Below, one piece after another: positions 46,446 to 57,608 of a DNA stretch of 64,000 nucleotides. Both the position numbers and the translations under genes were made by a program. The stretch lies in NCBI GenBank assembly GCA_001910725.1, contig MJGA01000012.1, positions 620,001 to 684,000 of the forward strand. The letters run 5' to 3'. The stretch comes from Phanerodontia chrysosporium (Eukaryota > Basidiomycota > Agaricomycetes > Polyporales > Phanerochaetaceae). The notes beneath the pieces are model-generated. The model did not search any database. It was not told the origin of the DNA and saw nothing but the letters and a program-made list of their open reading frames with translations. Within the stretch, counting starts at the first letter, position 1. Every line of letters begins with the position of its first letter.

Positions 46446-49400
46446 ATGCCACACGAACTCGACCTCCTCTCCGCGACGCCGAACGCCACCTTCGACTTTG
46501 ACGACCTCCCGCCGAGCGACGCCGACCCCGACGCGCCCGACGACTCCGCGTGCGACCTCGCCAGCGCCGTGCCGCACCTCGACGCCGTCATGGGCGCCGC
46601 CGCCTCCCGCAGCAGCAGCTCCAGCTCGCTCTGCCTCGACCTCAGCCGCGCCGAGCCCCCGAGCGGCGAAGAAGAAAAGGTCCACGGGCTCGCATACGAC
46701 GCAGACTTCCTCGCGGCGCTCCCCGTGCTGCACCCCCCGGTCTCGAGCTACACCTCTCCCGCGCCGTCGCCGCCGCGCACGCCGCCGCCCGCGCGGCGGA
46801 GGGAGGGCCCCGCGCCGATCCGCGGGCTCACCGCCGCGCAGTTTGCGGAGATGCACGAGCGGTACCTGACCACGCACGCGCCGGACAGCGTCATCTTCCC
46901 GTTCCTGCACGGCCTCGAGGGCGACAACGACGCGCAGAACGCGTTCTTCGTCGGCACGACGACGGCCGCGGGCGAGGACGCCGCGGGCGGGCGCGTGCGC
47001 GTGAGCGTGAAGGCGCGTGTCCCCCGCTTCCGCGGCCTGGTCTGGGTCGCGTCGGACGAGGACGACGTGGAGGAGTACGAGCGCAGCCTGCGGGCGCAGC
47101 AGCGCGCGCGCGCGCGCCCGCCGCCGCACAGCGACGAGTTCGAGGACGACGAGGACTACCTGGACGACGACGAGCTCGACGAGGACGACGAGGACGACTA
47201 CAGCACGAGCAGCGTCGAGGACGACGACGACGGCTTCCCCGCGCCCGGCGCCGCCGCCGCCGCCGCGGGCCCCGCGAAGGACATGCCGATGGACATTGAC
47301 GTCGATGTCGTCGGCATGGACGTCGACGGCGACGGACGCGCGCTTGGCGTCGACCTCGCGGAGCACGGCGAGGGCGCGCACATGCACCCGGTCGCCCCCC
47401 GCGGCTCGTCGGGGCCGCGCAGGCCGGGCGGGCAGCGGCCCGCGTTGAGTGCGATCGATACGGCTGGTGTTGGCAAAGGTGAGTGTGGGCTTTGCTGCTG
47501 TCGCTCGTGGGGGCGGGCATGCGTTTCCTTTTTCTTTCTGCAATGTGCTGTGGGCCCGCGCCAGTTTCGGAGCCGCAAGGGCCAGCAGCTTTGCGATGGG
47601 GCCCGCCATTGTCATGGTGCCTGCGCCGCGCGGCACCCATCCACGGTCGTCACGCCCGCCCGGTGGAGCACGCACGTCGACGCCCCCCCCCCCCCCCCAG
47701 GCACTGTTCGGGTGCGCTCCCGCAACGCGCGTGGGTTCACTCGTGCGACACTTGTGGCGTCCGTGCTCTGCGAACGCCACCGGGGCCAGTCAGCAGCAGC
47801 ACGACGGCTGCGCCGCCGATCCATTGCTGTGCCCACCCCTCCCCCGGTCTCGACGCTCGCGCGCGCGACATCCCCTTATCCGGGCGATCGTCGGCATGTC
47901 GGCACTGTCTGCTGGCCTTGTTTTTTCTCTAGCCTTCTTGGGTCACGCGGAGGATCATCGCACGAGCCCCCCGGATCCGTTGGACAGGGAGGTCCCGCCT
48001 CCGTTCAGTCGCAGCACCGCACAGCGTTCGAGGGGTGCTGGACCCTGGTTCTCTGTTATCGCGCCGCCTCGCGCTGGCGTGGTCTGGGAACAGCATGAGC
48101 GAGATGGAACGTCGCGGAACGCGAGCGAATGCGCGCGAAGGACGTGACGAGGGGCCAGCTGACGAAGGGCGCAGGGCCCATGAGGCGGATTCGAGCCTTC
48201 TCAGGGGCGCGCCCGGCCGAAAGCTTGTTTGCTTCGCTGGCCCCCCACCCCCTTCTTCTCGTGCGCGCGACAAGCCGCACTCAAAGGCCGGAGATCGAGC
48301 GCGCAGGGTCCAACGGCGTTTTGTGCCTCGTTTGTGTTTGCCTTTCCCGCCTTCGCCGCTTCCTTTTTTTTTCCTTCTGCTTCTTCTTCCTGGATGCCTG
48401 GGCTCCTGGCGGTCATTGCGAAGACGTGCTGACGGAGATTTGTTTTTTGCTTCTCTCGTGTGCAGAGCAACAGGTGCCGCACCACGCGCACGCGCATCGG
48501 CTCTCGAACGCGTCGACGACCTCGACGACCTCGACGACGTCCACGGCATCGTCGTTCACGCCGCCGTCCTCGGCGCTGTCGTCTGCGCACTGCGACACCG
48601 CGCCCGACACGCCGCCCACGCCGCAGTCGTCGCTGCCGACCCCTGAGGAGAAGCCCGCCCCGCCCCAGCCGCAGCCGCGGGAGGGGGATGCGGATCACGT
48701 CATGGGTGACGCGCTCGCAGACGCCCAGGGCGCCCGCCGGAAGAGCAGCCCAGACCGTGTCACGCTCACGTCGACGTTCAAGCCCCGCGAGCTGCTCTGC
48801 ATCGACCGCGAGACGGGCGAGACGCGCTTCGTCGAGCCCCGTGTGCCCGACGGCATCAGCCTGCGCAACTTTGGCATCCAAGTGGTGTGTGGTGTGCATC
48901 CTGTCCTGGGGTAGGCGAGCGCTGCTGACGTGCTGTGGCTATTTTTGCAGCCGATATTCGCGACGCTCTCGGACATTGTCGTGTACTCGCCCCGGGGCAA
49001 CACGCGCGCGGCGCTCGCCGTCGCCACCCACTTTGCGCACGCGATCGAGGCGAAGCGGGCGCAGCGCGCAGCGCGCGGGCAGAAGGACCTGCTGTTCTAC
49101 AACGTGTTTGTCCTCTGTGCGTCGCCTGAGGAGGTCGTGCGGGAGATGCCGCATGTCGTCAGCCGCTACACGGACGAGGTCGTCGACGGCGAGCACACCA
49201 GCGGGCCCCAGGCGAAGGAGGGCCCACACTCTGCGCACACGCAGGGCACCGAGGGCGCCACGACGAGCGAGGCCCACGCGCTCCCGCATCAGACGCCGCC
49301 TGCGCAAGAGCCAGCGGGGGTGCCGAGGCCGAACGTCCTCAAGGCGAACACGATCTCGTTCGCACAGCGCGAGAAGGACGAGATGCGCGAGCTGACGCAG

Positions 49401-51604
49401 GCGAGCGAGATCCTGACGTGCCCGTTCGACGACGAGACCGTGCTGAAGGAGTTCAGCGCCACCTCGACGCAGGACCGGTGGGACCCGCACCGCGGGCAGG
49501 TCTTCCTCGGGAACGCGAGCGACGTGCCCGTCATGCCCGCCGCGAGCAGCGGGCGCGCGACGTCGCCGCAGGACTGGGACTTTGCCTCGAACGACCCCGC
49601 AAAGGGCCTCGGGTACGACATCTGCATCGAGTGCGACGACATGGCGCCGTTCCCCTCGCAAGCGCACATGCGCGCCGCCGAAGAGCACATTGCGCGCCTC
49701 GAGCGCAAGTGGATGGACAAGTGCCTCCGCGAGTTTGCAGAGCGCGCGGGCAAGGCGGGTGCCCCCGGCGAGGACGACGTGGTCCCCCCGCGCCCGCCGC
49801 CGCCCGCGAACCTCGTCGTGCACCTGCCGTTCCCGAGCTCGGTCGCGTACTCCGGCAACAGCGTCCCGCCGTTCGTGAGCTGGATCGAGACGCTCCTGCG
49901 CCCCGTCGAGGGCAAGGTGACCTACGCCGCCCTCAGGGAGCGCCAGCGCCGCGAGGCAGAGGCGCGCCGCTGGTCGGCGACGCAGAACGGTGCGGGCGCG
50001 GCGCGACTGGACGGCCGATGCTCCGGCGGAGCACGAACGCGGCGACGATCGGGCATTCGGCCGGGCAGGGCTACAACAGCAACTATGGCGCGTCGTATCA
50101 GAACCACTATGGCTCGTACCAGGGCCCCAACGGGCAGTTTGGGGGCCCGAGCAGCCTCCCGCCGCCCAGCGCCTTCCCGCAGTCGTTCCTCCCCCCACAC
50201 GGCTCCCAGGCGTCGTACACCCGCATGCGGAGCACCTCTGCGACGCACCTCACCTCCCCGACGTCACCGCCCGCGCAGGCGAGCGCGGTGCCCGTGCGCA
50301 CGCGCCCGCTCAAGATCCTCGTGTACTCCGCGGACGGCTACACGGAGAGCAGCTCGCTCGCGCTCTGCATGCTCATGGCGCTCCGCAAGATGACGCTCCC
50401 CGAGGCGTACCTCGAGCTCCAGCTCGAGAAGCGCCGCAGCTTCTTCGTGTACCCGACCGAGGTCCAGCCGATGCGCCGCGTCGAGGCGCGCCTCGAGCGC
50501 GAGCGCGCCGCTGCCGCGGGCATCGCGACGCCGACCGGTCCCGGCACGCCTGACCCCGCGACGACGACGACGACGACGACGACGCGCCACGGACGGCCGC
50601 CGGCGATGAGCATGTCGTTTGCCGCCGGCAGTGTGCACAGCGGGTTCTTTGGGCCGGCGGGCGCGCAGCAGCAGCAGCAGCAGCAGCAGCGGGACGAGTT
50701 GAGCTCGAGTGTGCCGACGGGCGAGAGTATGGATCTTGCCGGCCCCGTGCGTCGGCCCCGCGCGAGCACGCTGCCACCGCCGATCGCGAACGTCGTGGGC
50801 GACCACCAGGTGTGGTTCAACGACCCGCGGTTTGACGGGTCGTTCCCGAGCCGGGTGTTGCCGTTCCTGTACCTTGGCAATCTGTGGGTGTATTCCGTCT
50901 TCCTCTGGTGGGCGACGAGTCTTGCTGAACGATGTCGATAGGAACCACGCTGCGAACGCGTACATGCTCCATGCGCTCGGAATCACGCACGTCGTGTCCG
51001 TGGGCGAGTGCGCGCTCATCCCGCCCGAGCACGGGCAGAGCTCGTTCCAGGCGGGGCTCGCGACCGCGAAGCCGGGCTCGCTCTGGATCGAGGAGCGCGA
51101 GGGCCGGATCAAGGTGCTCGACATCAAGGGCGTGTGCGACGACGGCATCGACTCGCTCGAGCCGCAGCTGCCGCCGATCTGCGAGTGGATCGACGAGGCG
51201 CGGCGCGAGGGCGGCAAGGTGCTCGTGCACTGCCGCGTTGGGGTCTCGCGGAGCGCCACCGTCACTGTGAGTGCCGTCTCTCTCTTTTTTTTGCCGTTCG
51301 CGGGGGTTGGAGCAGGCGCTGACCGGGAATGTGGTGGGCCTAGATCGCGTACGTGATGAAGCACCTGAACATCCCGCTCGTGGACGCCTACCTCATCGTG
51401 CGCTCGCGCCGGCTGTCCGTGCTCATCCAGCCGAACATGCGGCTGCTGTACAACCTCCTCGGCTGGGAAGTCAAGCTCGCGCAGGAGCGCGCGCAGGGCG
51501 ACCGCGCCCGCCTCCGCGAGGAGCTCGCGCGGTGTCTGAACTGGCCGTACCTCGCGAAAGAGGTGCACGCGCTCAACGAGAAGTACCTCCGCCCCGCCAA
51601 CTAG
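46446..51604 (+). CDS. PPS1-like dual-specificity protein phosphatase, one apparent frameshift
   Basis: Exons are 46446-47478, 48466-48884, 48951-50883, 50942-51266 and 51344-51604. The long N-terminal part has a conserved-looking block (AAQFAEMHERYLTTHAPDSV ... FPFLHGLEGDNDAQNAFF), an Asp/Glu-rich run near 47140-47235, a block from LRNFGIQVPIFATLSDIVVY to DLLFYNVFVLC, then Thr-rich and poly-Gln (eight Gln, about 50666-50691) linkers. The C-terminal catalytic domain starts at VLPFLYLGNLNHAANAYMLH and carries the Cys phosphatase loop HCRVGVSRS (H-C-x5-R) at about 51226-51252. It dephosphorylates Tyr and Ser/Thr; yeast Pps1 is the nearest family I recognise by architecture. One base is missing near 50000-50015 (AGA-TGRPMLRRSTN). 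Intron 1 is 987 nt, about 18 times the local norm. A (CA)n run follows the stop. Confidence 0.8.
47479..48465 (+). other. Exceptionally long intron of the phosphatase gene
   Basis: GTGAGT donor and TGTGCAG acceptor with phase kept. It contains a 16-nt C run ending in AG at 47683-47700, which would serve as an alternative acceptor, and T-rich tracts near 48360-48390. Unrecognised exons could lie inside. Confidence 0.5.
50559..50691 (+). repeat. Coding microsatellites (ACG)n and (CAG)n
   Basis: ACG repeats near 50559-50585 encode poly-Thr and CAG repeats near 50666-50691 encode poly-Gln in the linker before the phosphatase domain; both are length-variable sequence types. Confidence 0.7.
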
Positions 51605-52877
51605 ACACACACACACACACACATACACGGGCGCCTCCATCTTCTCGGCCTGTTGATTTTGCGGTTCGCACATCTGACCTCCGTCGTCTTCTTTCCTCTC
51701 GTTCTCGTACCCATCACTGCATCTCATCGTCCTCGCATCTCTCCTCTTCCACGCTTCAGACTCCCCACTTGCGGCTCGTGTATTTTGTCCCTCTCGGCTG
51801 TCCTCTTTCTCTTTTTCCTTCCACCCTCGTATGTGTTTCGTGTACTGTACGCCATCCACCCCATTAGCAAACACCGCCCACACTCACCACCACCACTGTA
51901 CTTGTGCGCTTTTATTAAACCGGCTGGATTTCCTTTCGCCTTTTTTCTTTTCCCGAGGAATGGTCATGGCAGCTTTTCCGGGATCGTTTTTTTCGTGGCT
52001 GAGGGCGTGCGTCTTGTGGACGCGGTGAGTGAGCCGTTTGCGTGCGTCCTTCGGCTCAGGTCGTGACACGAGTGAATGTCGCTTGCATGTCTGTGCGTTG
52101 GCACGCATTACAGTTGAGCGCATCATGTTTTTTCGTGGTTCTGTAACCACCAGGGCGCCGCTCTCACCACTGACTAGCCCACTCAGAGTATGCATCTCGC
52201 CACCTTACTTTCCCCGCACCTACGCAGGCTGCGGTTCAGATAGTGGCTACAGCTTTATCGAGCCGAAGCAGCTTGAGGGTCTACTGGTCGTCAACACCCT
52301 GGAGTGGGCAACGCCCGCTCGTAGGGATGTGCAGTCACTCATAGAGAATGAGCAGTGAACAGACATGAGACGTCTGTTTATCCCCTGTTCCCATTTCCCT
52401 TGTGTAACGTTTATCTGCCTTCCGTAATTTTCGCTCTCCTTTCCGAGTGCGTTGTTAGGGACTTCATGGACCTCTGGATGATTGGACATTGGGACCTGGA
52501 TCTATGTACTCCCTTATTCTAGTCCTTGATCCTGATTCTCTTGGACCGCAATCGCGCAGGGCAACCACTCCGGATCCACAAACATTGCGTGAGCGAGAAT
52601 GTTAGGCGGAAGGCATGGCAAGAAGAGGACAAGGGTCTTGACAAACCGCCGCGTAAGCATGACCAGCCTTCCCTCCCGCGCTGCACCGTAAAAGTTCGGA
52701 GATGTAGTGATAGAGAAATCATTGCTCATATCCTCGAGCCGCTTTGGGGTAGGCATGATCGGATGTCGAGTTTCGGTAGAAGGCGAGGGCGCCCTGTAAC
52801 AGCCTAGTGTCCTTCATATTGTATCTATCAGTGCCTGAAAGCTAGAACCGAGTTCGACATACGCTTACACAATCCAA
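51605..52877. other. Intergenic, phosphatase 3' flank
   Basis: Begins with a (CA)n tract at 51605-51625, then pyrimidine-rich 3'-UTR-like sequence. No gene seen between 52.0 and 52.88 kb. Confidence 0.45.
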
Positions 52878-54242
52878 TCATACACCATCGGAGAAGCAAT
52901 CGCAGTTTGGCTCTTCAAAGTGCAACCCTCCGATGTCGAGGAGTGCAGGAAACGCACTAGCGACGGGGTCGTTCAGGCAGTTGTGTACGAGCCAGACGAA
53001 CCGGAACCGCGGCGTCATCCGGAATCGGATCTTGACCGCGCTCACTACACCATTAGAGACAAGGCTAGTGAGCGCCCCATCCACGCACTGCAGGAGCTGC
53101 TGCTGATGCTCGAACGCTTTGCGCGAAGCCTTCATCAGCTGACGTTCGCCAAATATGGTCTCGTGTGACTCGAGGTGGAGGTCTAAATCGAGAGGAGGCG
53201 AGCCTTTTGGCCTGCCGTGAGCCATCGCAAGATACGTGGCGAGCATTTTCCAGGTGGACGCGCATCTCTCCTGGCGATTGGCGTACTCGCGGATGTCCTC
53301 AAATGGGATGATGAGGGTCAGGTGGCGCAGCGCACATAGGCGTGAAAGATCGGGATTCGGTCCTGCGTATCCTGAGTCCGCTAATGAACAATCAATTAGT
53401 CTGAGAGACAAAGCGTATGTCGTCCACTCACAGCTACGAGGCGTACAATCGAGCCTCCATAAAAGTGACTCCAGCGTCGCTCCGCAAGCATAGACGAAGT
53501 CAGGCCCCCAGATCCAGTTGTATCCGGAATCGAGGTATTGTACGCCAGACTCGGACAACAGGGCGCGGATACTGGGCGAAGGAGGCACTTGGTCGAGTAC
53601 TACAGAACGAATATGGGGTATGATCCACCCGGGCCTGGAGGTAGTCGACGCGAGGCTGGAGTCGTCCGCCAGGTCTTCTTCATCCCATGAATAAATGTTC
53701 GCGATCGTTACTTCCTGCAGATAGGTGAACAAGCAAAGCAAGTCGCAGAGCGCGACCGGATTCAAGTTCACATGAACACGGCTCCATCCGTTGTATGTGA
53801 AGCTGTCTAGTGCGAGACGCCAAGTGGGGAGTGTCTCCGGGCGTTTGAGCAACGGGCCACGGAGTGTGAGTGTTCGTAGTTGGGGAAAGAGGGGCAGATA
53901 CTCGGGAAGGATGTCCGAAAAGTCCATGGCTCTCTCATGGGATGTCCGCAGATCTAATGTGAGATCGAGAGCTTTGACGCATCGTCGCTGCCTGAGCTTG
54001 TCGAATACGGGTTCCTTCACGAAGTCCTGTAGGAAGTAATCCTCAGAGCTCTCGCCTTCATCTATCTTGACCTCGAGATACAGGGTGTGAAATCGTGCTG
54101 GGAGCGTCATTTCCGCCCACGCTCTGCATGTTCTTGATGCAGCGAACAATGATGATTTGCTGCATCTGTAGGAGGACTCGCTGCGCCGTACAAGTTCGAA
54201 GATGTAGTCGTAAACGTCGAATGGCAGTTCTTCGAGTCGCAT
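52878..54242 (-). CDS. F-box-like/LRR protein 4
   Basis: ATG at 54242 (MRLEELPFDVYDYIFELVRR). The F-box-like N terminus is followed by LFAASRTCRAWAEMTLPARF and then a leucine-rich body. A short in-frame intron lies around 53450-53400 (donor GTGAGT, acceptor TTCATTAG); removing it joins TPRS to SDSGYAGPNPDL. About 435 residues, ending FEEPNCDCFSDGV. It aligns along its length with the neighbour at 54879-56084 on the same strand, so the two are tandem paralogs. Predicted SCF substrate receptor; no target can be named. Confidence 0.75.
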   Translation of the reverse strand: MRLEELPFDVYDYIFELVRRSESSYRCSKSSLFAASRTCRAWAEMTLPARFHTLYLEVKIDEGESSEDYFLQDFVKEPVFDKLRQRRCVKALDLTLDLRTSHERAMDFSDILPEYLPLFPQLRTLTLRGPLLKRPETLPTWRLALDSFTYNGWSRVHVNLNPVALCDLLCLFTYLQEVTIANIYSWDEEDLADDSSLASTTSRPGWIIPHIRSVVLDQVPPSPSIRALLSESGVQYLDSGYNWIWGPDFVYACGATLESLLWRLDCTPRSCEWTTYALSLRLIDCSLADSGYAGPNPDLSRLCALRHLTLIIPFEDIREYANRQERCASTWKMLATYLAMAHGRPKGSPPLDLDLHLESHETIFGERQLMKASRKAFEHQQQLLQCVDGALTSLVSNGVVSAVKIRFRMTPRFRFVWLVHNCLNDPVASAFPALLDIGGLHFEEPNCDCFSDGV

Positions 54243-54878
54243 ACGGCCAAGTTTAAGGTTAGTAGAGCAACGTTCCTGAGTTGCGATGAGTCGATGAGTG
54301 ACGGATGTAGGTTGATATGAGCGCTAGGCCTGGTTCCAACACGCGATAGTGATGGCGAGAGCTATGATCGGATGCGAAAGCCTGCACGACGAACCTTCCA
54401 ACGTTCGCGGCGAACAGAAGGACATTTTGCTATTAACAGAGTGGACATTGCTACATTTGCGACAGCTGGTTTGCGTAATGGAATTGCGGGTGACTACTAG
54501 AAATAGTCATATTTCCAGTACTTACAGGAGCACCCACCCTGCACTTTCTACGGATAGTCCGCTCAACGCAGGATTTTGAAAATCAAGATAAAATATGCAA
54601 GCCGCTATCAATGACTACATGACGTGAGCTGCAGCAGTGCACCAGCCCCAATGATCGTCGAGGCGGACACTCAAGCTCAAGGAGCAAGATGACTGATATT
54701 CATGTAAATTCGGACACATACACCAATTGCGCCGCATGTTACAGATGAACATCCGGTTCATGTCCGGCTATCAGAGGGGCGCAAGGAACCTTGCAAGACG
54801 TTACAGCATGTACACGTACCTTCGGACAGGCGCAGACGGCCCAGATCGAATAGCTGCGAAAAGGCGCCCACGGCAAGG
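54243..54878. other. Spacer between tandem F-box genes 4 and 5
   Basis: No gene seen; promoter of gene 4 and 3' flank of gene 5, both on the minus strand. Confidence 0.5.
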
Positions 54879-56084
54879 TCATTCAAGCAGCCTATGTCGC
54901 TGCAGAGCCGAGGGAGAAAACAGCTTCCGCACGACGCACTTGAAGTGCACCTCGACGGACCCGACGAAGCCGTTGCGCACGAGGCCCGCAAGCTCCGTGT
55001 TGAGCACGCTCGCATGCATGGAGTGGCTTGCAAATGCACGGCGGGTGTCTGGTGCTGACGACGACCATGCATCAAACCGGAGCTCGATCTCGACGAAGTC
55101 AAGGGCGGGGGCTCTCTCGGGGCGACAGCGAAGCATCGCAAGCGTTGACGAAAGTGATGACCATGGCCCGAAACATCGCGAGGGATGTTCGTGCCACGTA
55201 GTGGAATGTTCTTGAACATTGCGATGATAGCAAGGCTTCGCAATGCGCCTAGACACGAGATATCTGCGACTGGTGATATGTCCAGAGGTAGGGCTGGTAA
55301 CTGGTGAGCACAGAGCATAGGTTGGAATGAGTGTAGGGAGCGTACTGAGGCTCGACGCGTCGAAGAGCTTGTATCGCAGATGTTCAAGACTCGCTGCGCA
55401 GGCGTGGATCAATGCAGGCTGCTGGCTTGCGTTGAGCGCGATATCGAGTGTGAAAGAATGAATCTGAGACGATCTCGAGGAAACATCGTGGAGGGCCGAT
55501 GTAGGCAAAGGCGATGCGAACGGGGGCCCATGGGACCATAAGAGGACTTCGTGAAGCTCGAGCTTAAGCAGGTCTGGGAACAACCATATCAGCTCGCAAA
55601 GTGCGCGTTGGTCGTGACTATACTGGGATCTGAAACTGTATGCTTGTCCACAGATGACCAGCTTCCGCAGATTCCTGATGGGGAAAGCAGGGCGCACTTG
55701 TGGACATTTGTAGAGTACCCCACGCAGTTCGAGTGTGCGTAGCTCTCGAAAGAGGGGCAAGTACGTTTGAAAAATATCTTCGAAGTCTATCTCGCTTCTG
55801 TCTGGGTGTTCACCCCAGCGCAAAATCAGGGCTCTGACGCACTGCGCACGTGCGCTTTCTTCTACGAAGTCCTGGAGGAAGAAACTGGTGTGAGATTCTC
55901 CAGAGACTCTGACCGCAAGCGACACTGTGTGGAACCGCGCACGTAGCGTCAGTTTTGCCCACGCCTTGCACGTCCGCGAAGCAGCGAACAGGGTGCGCTT
56001 GTTGGAGTCGTCGAGTCGAACAATGTCGAAGATGTGGTCGAAGATGTCAGAAGGAATGATGTCCAGTCTGCTCGAGGAAAGCAT
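54879..56084 (-). CDS. F-box-like/LRR protein 5, one apparent frameshift
   Basis: ATG at 56084 (MLSSSRLDIIPSDIFDHIFD), then LFAASRTCKAWAKLTLRARF. An intron near 55345-55265 (donor GTACGC, acceptor AGTCGCAG) joins FDASSL to NISCLGALRSLAII. Near 55185 one base is missing, moving the frame to CFGPWSSLSSTLAMLRCRPE and the stop at 54879. With that correction the spacing between conserved residues equals that of F-box gene 4 (32 residues from the Ser of the CLGALRSL block to the Trp). A longer upstream frame lacks an ATG. Confidence 0.65.
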   Translation of the reverse strand: MLSSSRLDIIPSDIFDHIFDIVRLDDSNKRTLFAASRTCKAWAKLTLRARFHTVSLAVRVSGESHTSFFLQDFVEESARAQCVRALILRWGEHPDRSEIDFEDIFQTYLPLFRELRTLELRGVLYKCPQVRPAFPIRNLRKLVICGQAYSFRSQYSHDQRALCELIWLFPDLLKLELHEVLLWSHGPPFASPLPTSALHDVSSRSSQIHSFTLDIALNASQQPALIHACAASLEHLRYKLFDASSLSTLPTLIPTYALCSPVTSPTSGHITSRRYLVSRRIAKPCYHRNVQEHSTTWHEHPSRCFGPWSSLSSTLAMLRCRPERAPALDFVEIELRFDAWSSSAPDTRRAFASHSMHASVLNTELAGLVRNGFVGSVEVHFKCVVRKLFSPSALQRHRLLE

Positions 56085-56381
56085 ATGTACGCTCCAACGT
56101 GGTTTCTGGGAAGACTCCGTTCTCTGGTCAGTCGTGGTTGAGAACAAAGCAAGGGGAAGCGTTACGTAGGGGAACGGATTGAAGCGCGCCTAATCGAGCT
56201 GAGTCATCCAATGTCAGACAGTCCGACGCAAGACCACGGTGCTGGACTTCGAGACATCTCCCCACGGATCCCACAGAGAACGAAATGAGGTAGGTATCAC
56301 ATACATTGCGTCTGCCAGTCGCTACAGAGCACAGCTCGAAGTGTAGGCCACTGCGAGTTCCTTGCCCGCCCAGCTGCCAAC

Positions 56382-57297
56382 TCAATATCGGGCGGCATAG
56401 TACGTCTTCCAGAACGACCAGAGCATGCCAAATAGACCGATTGTCAACAACAACCTGTCCACGCTGCGGTCAGCTGCCGATGACTACACGAGATCCGCAA
56501 GTAGACTTACACCTCCGCCAAGGACAGCGCTACGGCGACAAATTCAGCACGCACTTCATCCATAGAGGTAAGATAGGGACACACCGAACGCCGTGCGAAG
56601 CTGCCCGCAGAACTCTACGCCTGCACACCGCGCACGCGCCCTGAGGAGTGGGAGCGCGCGGGTCATCGTCGCTGTCGCCGCGACCCAAACGATCCATGTG
56701 AAGAGGATCCAGGCGGCCTGCGCGCCTGCGGACGCGACAGGATGCCGCCAGAGCGACGGGTGCAGGAACATCATTGTGAGCCCCGCCGAGCAGAGCAGCG
56801 TCCAGACGCCGGCGATGCTGCGCAGTTGCGGGAGCAGGTCAACAAGGGGAGCATGAGGTCGAGCGGGGACGACGCACAGCGCGGCGCGGATGCCGTCCCG
56901 CGAGCCCACGGTTGCGTAGCGGCCGGTGTAGTGCCACTGGCCGAGGAGCCAGCTCGTCACAGCAATCTGTATAGAGATATATCACCAGTGAGTCGTGCGA
57001 CGCAGCGAAGGCGTACCTCGAGAAGGCTCATCAACGTAAGCCATATGTGAAAGGCTTGGCGTGGTGCACTTCAGTACAGGAGCGATGAGGAGAGATCGGC
57101 GTGTACGAACCAGGCACGAGTCGCCGCGGCCACTTGTTGAGAGTGAACGCCTTCGAGCGGGCCTGATGCGCCCAACGCCGGCCGAGGAACCACATCCCGA
57201 TGGTGTACCCAACACCACACAGTACGGTCACTATTGCTACAACAGCGGTGACACTGCCATTAGTGTGTCGGTCTAGTATGTCGTCTGCGGAAGGCAT
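56382..57297 (-). CDS. Hypothetical multi-spanning membrane protein
   Basis: Minus strand, starting MPSADDILDRHTNGSVTAVV. Exons can be joined with phase kept: 57297 to about 57098, about 57048-57015, about 56966 to 56590, a small exon encoding ALSLAEV near 56530, then LLLTIGLFGMLWSFWKTYYA to the stop at 56382. The predicted protein of about 230 residues has roughly five hydrophobic segments: VTAVVAIVTVLCGVGYTIGM, LTLMSLLEIAVTSWLLG, VWTLLCSAGLTMMFL, AAWILFTWIVWVAATATM and LLLTIGLFGMLW. No family recognised. An open frame continues upstream of the chosen ATG, so the N terminus may be longer. Confidence 0.6.
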
Positions 57298-57608
57298 AGC
57301 GGAAGGATAAGCAAGACGATGAGGGTCAGCTGCCTGCAACTCAACGATCCCAAGGGATGCCTCCTCATGGCAAAGTCGAGGCAAAAAGCACACTTCACAC
57401 GTGCAATGAATCATGCTCCCACATGGATGGAGACCTATCACGCAGCGCAAGTCTTTTTCAGCATGGTAGTCATATCCGACATGCGGCAGCAGGACCTGAT
57501 AGTAAACAGACAGCATACGACGAAGAGCTGCATCATAGCAATAAGTCATGACAACATCCCCAACCACTACTCCTACACCACTACACCAGCACGCGTAAGC
57601 AAAAGCGC

